In this document: piece by piece, positions 40,672 to 45,402 of the stretch | Position numbering within the stretch: the stretch's first letter is position 1 | Layout of the letters: each line of letters opens with the position of its first letter | Source of the DNA: Firmicutes bacterium AM31-12AC | GTDB taxonomy: Bacteria; Bacillota; Clostridia; Lachnospirales; Lachnospiraceae | Assembly (NCBI GenBank): GCA_003480425.1 | Contig: QUJA01000020.1 | Span: forward strand, 1-45,402 | Direction: 5' to 3' | Length of the DNA: 45,402 nucleotides | Translations under genes and position numbers: made by a program | The notes under the pieces: generated by a model | What the model was told of the DNA's origin: nothing | The model's database searches: none | What the model saw: only the letters and a program-made list of their open reading frames with translations

Positions 40672-41187
40672 TTGAGAAACACTTACATATATACAGAAAC
40701 AAAGAAATTAATCAAGAAATATGGCACCAGGGATCCCTTTGAGATCATGGATCAGATGAACATTGTTGTTGGGGAAACTTCAAGATATAAAACACTGAAA
40801 GGCTATTGCTTCATGAGCTGTAAGACAATCTATGTCATGATCAGTAGTTTCCTTTCAGAAGAAGAAAAGATGATCGTTGCCGCCCATGAATTAGGACATA
40901 TCATCCTGCATCGTTCCCAGCTGAAAATGGCTCCAATGCAAGATGATACACTCTATAATATGACGGATAATACAGAATACCAGGCCAATCTGTTTGCTGC
41001 CGATCTTCTGATTGATGATGAGGAGATCGAAGATATGGTTCAGAACGAAGACCTGGATTATTTCGGACTCTGCAGTTCTCTGAATGCAACTCCGGAACTC
41101 ATGAGCTTTAAACTATACAGCCTGACAAAACGAGGCCAGGCTTATCATATGCCGATGGAGATTCAGAGTAATTTCCTAGCAAAATAA
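40672..41187 (+). CDS. ImmA/IrrE-family metallopeptidase, TTG start
   Basis: 171 aa. IVAAHELGHIILHRSQ holds the zincin HExxH motif at about residue 75, with NTEYQANLFAADLLI supplying the third ligand region. In ICEBs1 and phages such enzymes cut the XRE repressor after DNA damage. TTG at 40672 sits 5 nt after GAGGTGA; no ATG fits. It lies about 90 nt after the repressor gene. Confidence 0.88.
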   Translation: MRNTYIYTETKKLIKKYGTRDPFEIMDQMNIVVGETSRYKTLKGYCFMSCKTIYVMISSFLSEEEKMIVAAHELGHIILHRSQLKMAPMQDDTLYNMTDNTEYQANLFAADLLIDDEEIEDMVQNEDLDYFGLCSSLNATPELMSFKLYSLTKRGQAYHMPMEIQSNFLAK

Positions 41188-41252
41188 TAAAGGATAAGCG
41201 CATTCTACAATAAGAAAACTATAGATTTATCTCACTGAAAGGAGGAACATTT

Positions 41253-41903
41253 ATGTCAAGACATCATATAGAAAAAGTAACTTGTCCTTCCTGCCATCAG
41301 GAGGGGGATTTTGAGCTCTGGGACAGTATTAATACTGCACTGGATCCTGAAATGAAAGAGAAGGTACTTAATCAATCTATTTTCCTTTATACCTGCCCGA
41401 GCTGTGGAGAGACCTTTCGTTTAAACTACTCCACACTCTATCACCAGATGGAAGATCTTGTCATGATTTATCTGGTTCCTGAATCAGAAGTAAAGAAGAC
41501 ATATGAAATATTTTATGAAAAAAATGCTTTGGCTGATTATCGTACCGAAAAGTACTTATACCGGATTGTGACATCAGCAAATCAGCTCGTTGAAAAGATC
41601 CAGATCTTTGATGCAGGTAAAGATGACAGGATAATGGAACTTGTTAAATTACTTGTGACAGATTCTCTTCACGAGAATAATCCTGATAAAGAATTTGATG
41701 AACTGCGCTTTGCTGTCGACGACGACGGAACAAATATTCTTGTAATCATTAATAAGGGTGAGATCACTGGTGCAGTTGACATTGACAATATGTATGAATT
41801 TGCTTCTTCACACTGCACTGATTTCAAAGATCTCCGCGATGATGAGGATATTGTTATCAATAGGGAGTGGATCCTTAACAAACTTACCGAAGAACAAAAT
41901 TAA
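41253..41903 (+). CDS. CpXC-domain protein
   Basis: 216 aa. The N-terminal domain has paired cysteines (VTCPSCHQEGDFELWDSINT and LYTCPSCGETFRLNYSTLYH), the CpXC zinc-ribbon pattern; it is followed by an alpha/beta region rich in Asp/Glu. GAAAGGAGG precedes the ATG. Its function is unknown. It is the last gene before a strong terminator and may belong to the repressor/peptidase transcript. Confidence 0.75.
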   Translation: MSRHHIEKVTCPSCHQEGDFELWDSINTALDPEMKEKVLNQSIFLYTCPSCGETFRLNYSTLYHQMEDLVMIYLVPESEVKKTYEIFYEKNALADYRTEKYLYRIVTSANQLVEKIQIFDAGKDDRIMELVKLLVTDSLHENNPDKEFDELRFAVDDDGTNILVIINKGEITGAVDIDNMYEFASSHCTDFKDLRDDEDIVINREWILNKLTEEQN

Positions 41904-41943
41904 TAATATATTTGGTGGCTACACCCCCAAGCCCCTGTAGAAT

Positions 41944-41990
41944 AAATAACGCCAGTACTGGATATCAAAAATCCCGCACCGGCGTTATTT
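41944..41990. terminator. Bidirectional terminator
   Basis: AAATAACGCC pairs with GGCGTTATTT (10 bp) around a 27-nt loop; A/T runs flank both sides. It lies between the rightward CpXC gene and the leftward gene at 42026. Confidence 0.75.
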
Positions 41991-42025
41991 ATTAAAATAT
42001 TTTGTTTTTTAATCTTCAACACTCT

Positions 42026-42217
42026 CTACTGAAACTTCTTTTTTTTCCTACTTTTACCAGAAATCATCTTGTGTCCTGTATAAATAGCCATAATCATGCA
42101 AAGCAAAGAACTTGCTGCAAAGTACTTATGGCCTTCTTTTGATCCCCTATAACCTGTATAAAAAGTTCCAAGCATTGTAATCAGTGCACCGATAGACCAA
42201 TATTTATGTGCTTTCAT
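42026..42217 (-). CDS. Small two-helix membrane protein (DUF6219-like)
   Basis: 63 aa. MKAHKYWSIGALITMLGTFY and GHKYFAASSLLCMIMAIYTG form two membrane helices with the repeated HKY/F pattern seen in DUF6219 proteins, then a Lys-rich tail. GGAGGTATC precedes the ATG. It is the last gene of the leftward type VII cassette; role unknown. Confidence 0.62.
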   Translation of the reverse strand: MKAHKYWSIGALITMLGTFYTGYRGSKEGHKYFAASSLLCMIMAIYTGHKMISGKSRKKKKFQ

Positions 42218-42244
42218 TCAGATACCTCCTGCCGTTTTTCTTAA

Positions 42245-42607
42245 TCATATACCTTTTAAAAGATATATACAAACTGTTAAGGAAACAATCGGAGTTGGTG
42301 TAAACGAAAAAGCAGCCTTGAGATTTTTCGTTTGCACCACCTTCGATTCTTTCCTTAACGATTTTCTCAATCTTATGTTATCTAAAATGCTCTTTTGCTC
42401 ATCAATCAAGAGTATTATCTTCTCATTTTCTCCCGCATATTCCCGCATATGTTCTAGTCCTACCAGTGCAGCGTAAATCTGTTCATCTTCCTCCTCTTCT
42501 TCTTTCCAAATCCTCTGTTCTTGAAACTTTAATTCCTCTTTATTTTTCTCCATCTTCTTCAAATGTGCCCGAAGTTCTTCCTCAGACATGCAATTAACCT
42601 CATTCAC
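42245..42607 (-). CDS. Charged coiled-coil protein, possible Lap2/DUF3958-like
   Basis: 120 aa starting at a GTG, 7 nt after AAGGAGG. Residues 7-90 form an acidic and basic coiled coil (MSEEELRAHLKKMEKNKEEL and on). The end (FSFTPTPIVSLTVCIYLLKG) is hydrophobic. In LXG loci a coiled-coil DUF3958 protein serves as a second targeting factor, and this may be its counterpart, although it stands downstream of the toxin instead of upstream. The match is by shape only. Confidence 0.45.
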   Translation of the reverse strand: MNEVNCMSEEELRAHLKKMEKNKEELKFQEQRIWKEEEEEDEQIYAALVGLEHMREYAGENEKIILLIDEQKSILDNIRLRKSLRKESKVVQTKNLKAAFSFTPTPIVSLTVCIYLLKGI

Positions 42608-42641
42608 ATAATACCTCCTTTATTTTTGTTGCAACAATTTA

Positions 42642-43322
42642 TTAAGCTTCCTTATTTTCTGTATTCTTTTTTAAAGCAATCCATAAAACTATAAAAAAAG
42701 CCACATACACAACCATCCCCATCATAGTCGATTCCCTAGCATACTTTGTTGACAAATTTAATATACCCTGCTCTTTCCCAATTTCTTTTACCACATCCAA
42801 ACCAGAAAATTTTTCCATCCAATGTTTGAGTTGCCATAAATAATAGACAATTACAGCAAAATATATACCTATAATTCCGCCTAATCCCAAAGTATAATTT
42901 TTCATAGATTTATTCCATAAAATTTCTTTCTTCGCTACATAAATATATAAAGCAAAGATAATGATACTCCCTAAAATAAGGATTCCCATTTCCATCATAA
43001 AGGCTGTAATAATCAAATTACTTGCAGACTTTGCAAATTGTTCTATAATAGCATCTACACCCATTTTTAAACATGCTACCGCTAAACCAAACATTACTCC
43101 AACAAATCCAATTTTTAAATAATTTTCATTTTTTCTGTTTTCTATTTTAATAGCTACATACAGCGCAGCACTATAAAATGTCCACAAAATAAATGCTGCT
43201 ATAAACAATTGATCAAAATATCCCCATGCCATATATGGAACTCCAACTAATATCTTAGAAGCACCTCCGAAAATAAGCGTTGCAATTATTACAATCAAAA
43301 TATCTTTATTCTTCTCCATCAT
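42642..43322 (-). CDS. Polytopic membrane protein, probable immunity to the LXG effector
   Basis: 226 aa with about six membrane helices: IVIIATLIFGGASKIL, LFIAAFILWTFYSAALYVAI, IGFVGVMFGLAVACLKMG, AFMMEMGILILGSIIIFALY, LGGIIGIYFAVIVYYLW and MMGMVVYVAFFIVLWIA. Its ATG overlaps the effector stop (ATGA), the classic arrangement of an immunity gene directly after an LXG toxin. A membrane immunity protein suggests the toxin acts in or at the membrane. No family recognised. Confidence 0.6.
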   Translation of the reverse strand: MMEKNKDILIVIIATLIFGGASKILVGVPYMAWGYFDQLFIAAFILWTFYSAALYVAIKIENRKNENYLKIGFVGVMFGLAVACLKMGVDAIIEQFAKSASNLIITAFMMEMGILILGSIIIFALYIYVAKKEILWNKSMKNYTLGLGGIIGIYFAVIVYYLWQLKHWMEKFSGLDVVKEIGKEQGILNLSTKYARESTMMGMVVYVAFFIVLWIALKKNTENKEA

Positions 43323-44899
43323 TCATTTTCCCCTTTCAATAATTCTTCTAATAATTTCTGACTATCCTCGTCCGCAAAAGATGGTGTAGATAATTTATCA
43401 CTAAAATCTAAAATTTGTGTTCGGCCAAACTCCATAAACCCATCAACAGATTCAATATATGCTTTATCACCAGAATAGGTTAACGGTGTATACATTAATT
43501 TTCCATCCGTTGAATATGATAAATAACCCGAAATATTTGTATCTTTATGTCTTTCATCCAAAGTGCCCGTTATCGTATAAGTTCCGTCTGGATTTGGAAC
43601 ATCTTTTCCCGAAGCTATTTTATATATTCCTGCTGCATAATCTGATGCCCATATTTTTCCAATGCCAGGTTCTGAGTCTCTATATGTATCCATTGGAATA
43701 TTATAATTCCAGTTCTGAAAAGTTGCTCTATCTTCTGAATTTCCAACACAAATAGTGCCTCTATTTCCACCTTCTGAAGACTGGAAAATAACTGTCACTT
43801 CGCTTTTGGATAATGAAGAAAGTGTAAATTGCGTTAACCCTAATAACGCACTCAAACCTGCTGCTGCCTTTACATTTGGATCTGTTGAAGATAATTCTCC
43901 TGATAATACCTTATGTCCAGATGTTGTATATATATCTTCTTTAGGTATTTCTTCCAAACTAAATCCTAAAATTCCCTCTAATGCATCAAACTCCATTGCT
44001 GAGATTTCTTTTTTCCCATCCAACTTCCAAATAGGTTGAAAAGATATTTCATTATCTGGAACATAAATAGGATATATCTCTCCTTTATAAAACAACGCTT
44101 TTTTATCTTTTGAAAGAAATACTAATTCTGTTCCTTCTGTACGTTTTATACACGCAATATCCATTGTCGTTAAAACAATTCCTTTTTGTTTCAAATACTC
44201 AGTTTCTGATTCGCTTAATTTTAATTCCTCTTTAGCTTTCAACCACGATTCCAGCTTTAAGCATTCCACCTCCATAATTTTTTTCCAATCGAAACCTGTT
44301 CTGGGTATGTATGTTCCACTTTGAAATCGTCCGCTCATACTATTAAGTGCAGTTGTGATAGCTTCACGCAGACTACTTGTCGTTGAAAACAATATACTTG
44401 TACTACCTTCAATTTCATCATATTTATCTGATTTGCTTTTCCATTCATCATACAACTTCTGACTAGATTCAGCCAATCGTTTATAGTCATTTACCTTCCA
44501 ACTATAATATAAATCTATGATAGAATTAGAAGTCTCTTTTTTCATTTCATACTCATCTGCTTTTTCCAAATAAAACTCCTTGTTATCAAGTGCTTTTTTC
44601 ATTTGGCTTTGAATATTCGCTCCATCAAGAACTTCATCTCCTACCAAATCTTTTAGTGTTGAAAATTCTGCAATATCATACGCATTCGCCGACTTTATTG
44701 CATCAATTACAGTTATATAATCGGCCAACTGTTGCTTTAAATTCTCAAAAGAAACGCTTTTAATTTCATTATCTGTAGAAAATGCAGTTACACTCTTAGA
44801 AACAATATCCAGAGTCTCATTATCATTTTCGAGCTTATGGATTGCCTGATCACATTGGCTTTTTATATCATTCGGGTTTAAATAATCACTTTCTTTCAT
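43319..44899 (-). CDS. LXG-like type VII secretion effector with unknown C-terminal domain
   Basis: 526 aa. Residues 1-215 form a long all-helical LXG-like N-domain (SFENLKQQLADYITVIDAIK, then KADEYEMKKETSNSIIDLYY). A mixed middle part follows (about 215-335), then a C-terminal domain (about 340-526) with Gly/Ala-rich AAAGLSALLGLTQFTLSSLS and a beta-rich, Asp/Tyr/Thr-rich end such as VPNPDGTYTITGTLDE. No known nuclease, NADase or ADP-ribosyltransferase motif was seen. It follows a DUF3130-like partner by 12 nt and precedes a membrane protein. Export by a type VII system, encoded elsewhere, is inferred. Confidence 0.65.
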   Translation of the reverse strand: MKESDYLNPNDIKSQCDQAIHKLENDNETLDIVSKSVTAFSTDNEIKSVSFENLKQQLADYITVIDAIKSANAYDIAEFSTLKDLVGDEVLDGANIQSQMKKALDNKEFYLEKADEYEMKKETSNSIIDLYYSWKVNDYKRLAESSQKLYDEWKSKSDKYDEIEGSTSILFSTTSSLREAITTALNSMSGRFQSGTYIPRTGFDWKKIMEVECLKLESWLKAKEELKLSESETEYLKQKGIVLTTMDIACIKRTEGTELVFLSKDKKALFYKGEIYPIYVPDNEISFQPIWKLDGKKEISAMEFDALEGILGFSLEEIPKEDIYTTSGHKVLSGELSSTDPNVKAAAGLSALLGLTQFTLSSLSKSEVTVIFQSSEGGNRGTICVGNSEDRATFQNWNYNIPMDTYRDSEPGIGKIWASDYAAGIYKIASGKDVPNPDGTYTITGTLDERHKDTNISGYLSYSTDGKLMYTPLTYSGDKAYIESVDGFMEFGRTQILDFSDKLSTPSFADEDSQKLLEELLKGENE

Positions 44900-44911
44900 A
44901 AACTTTCCTCC

Positions 44912-45223
44912 CTAGTCATCGGCGGCTTTAATCACTGGATATCTAGTTCCATGTTGTGCAAGTTTCCCCATCATCTCATCAAACTGCGAAAAACTAAGAT
45001 TCAGACTTCTTATATTGTGAACATCACCATCTAAGGTCTGCCCTAATAATTCAATTCCTTGCTGTGCATATCCGTATGCCTCTTTACTTTTACTGTTCGC
45101 TGAAATTGTTGTCTTAGAATCCTGTGGAACTAACGGAACATGACGAAAATAACTTTTAGCCGTTTCAATTTGAGTTGCAACTTCGTTTACATGCCCATTA
45201 TTTACTTTTATTCCTTTTGACAT
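44912..45223 (-). CDS. DUF3130/TIGR04197-like type VII targeting partner (Lap1-like)
   Basis: 103 aa, helical, WXG100-sized: GIKVNNGHVNEVATQIETAK, then SKEAYGYAQQGIELLGQTL and LSFSQFDEMMGKLAQHG. This matches the SACOL2603-type family (TIGR04197/DUF3130), small helical partners that bind the LXG domain and guide the toxin to the secretion machine. ATG at 45223 is preceded by AAAGGAG; the frame extends 11 codons upstream without support. It is the first gene of the cassette. Confidence 0.75.
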   Translation of the reverse strand: MSKGIKVNNGHVNEVATQIETAKSYFRHVPLVPQDSKTTISANSKSKEAYGYAQQGIELLGQTLDGDVHNIRSLNLSFSQFDEMMGKLAQHGTRYPVIKAADD

Positions 45224-45382
45224 CGTCACCATCTCCTTTACTAAATTTATAAACATGCACTCTTATATTTAATACTACTTTATTTACCATAACATTCAGC
45301 ATAAAAACTTTATTATTATTTTCATAAATTAATATTTCCATTTAAACCTAATGTTTTATATAATTTCCTACTTCTATATTTG

Positions 45383-45398
45383 TGACACTTGTGTCAAG
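45383..45398 (-). promoter_or_regulatory. Palindrome overlapping a -35 box upstream of the type VII cassette
   Basis: TGACAC-TT-GTGTCA (45383-45396) is a perfect inverted repeat, and on the minus strand it overlaps TTGACA (45393-45398). No well-spaced -10 is obvious, so this may instead be an operator within a longer regulatory region of about 150 nt ahead of the cassette. Confidence 0.4.
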
Positions 45399-45402
45399 TT
45401 TT

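Noticed and set aside
41904..41943. Possible right end of the element near the CpXC gene
   Set aside because: No direct repeat with the left side and no integrase; the border cannot be supported from this sequence.

Overview
The window looks like part of a Firmicutes chromosome, most likely Lachnospiraceae or related gut Clostridia. The grounds are strong AGGAGG-type ribosome binding sites, low to moderate GC, a SPKTG sortase signal, DUF3784/DUF6483 proteins, an LXG/type VII cassette, and the gene order of a Tn1549/CTn-like integrative conjugative element (ICE). Family names come from recognising sequence motifs; no database search was run. No rRNA, tRNA, CRISPR array, integrase, excisionase or attachment site was seen, so the element's ends cannot be placed.

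Layout. (1) 1-1147: host or remnant genes: the start of a peptidase E-like gene, a RelB/ParE toxin-antitoxin pair with a frameshifted toxin, and an orphan phage tail-chaperone-like gene. (2) 1148-2072: a decayed copy of the element's mobilisation leader plus mobC-relaxase, shrunk by two internal deletions. (3) 2073-7227: cargo between the two mob copies: a truncated oxidoreductase, an acetyltransferase and a hydrolase under a divergent MerR regulator, a methyltransferase, several small membrane or unknown proteins and a GNAT acetyltransferase. (4) 7228-11293: the intact rightward mob module (hairpin-rich leader and likely oriT, MobC, relaxase), continuing into a MazG-like protein, ThyX, dUTPase and a small regulator. 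(5) 11382-12341: a small regulator and its probable target. (6) 12358-37450: the long leftward transfer region. In transcription order it holds a Cys-rich small gene, a sigma-like factor, a giant SpaA-repeat surface protein, small proteins, PcfB, VirD4, Maff2, VirB6, PrgI, VirB4 (frameshifted), a 3D/NlpC peptidoglycan hydrolase, DUF4315, DUF4366, topoisomerase III, DUF5688, a RadC-ArdC-YodL fusion, a TTRAP protein and two frameshifted small genes. (7) 37494-41990: a DNA-damage-type control module: a Y-family polymerase and a YolD-like protein diverge from an XRE repressor and an ImmA metallopeptidase across three operators. (8) 42026-45402: a type VII secretion LXG effector cassette with a targeting partner and a probable membrane immunity protein.

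How the parts fit. MobC and the relaxase would nick the DNA at the hairpin-rich leader. VirD4, PcfB, VirB4, VirB6, PrgI, Maff2 and the wall hydrolase would form the export channel. The SpaA protein probably mediates contact. The ImmA/XRE pair probably holds the element quiet until DNA damage. A conserved box of about 40 bp stands five times ahead of the transcription units, always oriented with transcription, and is the best candidate for an element-wide control signal.

Two points deserve most attention. Two genes (dUTPase and the NlpC/P60 hydrolase) appear to start at AUA, with identical Shine-Dalgarno spacing. Four genes (parE-like, a YodL-type gene, its small neighbour and virB4) are each exactly one base short of an intact frame, which means either decay or base-call/assembly indels.
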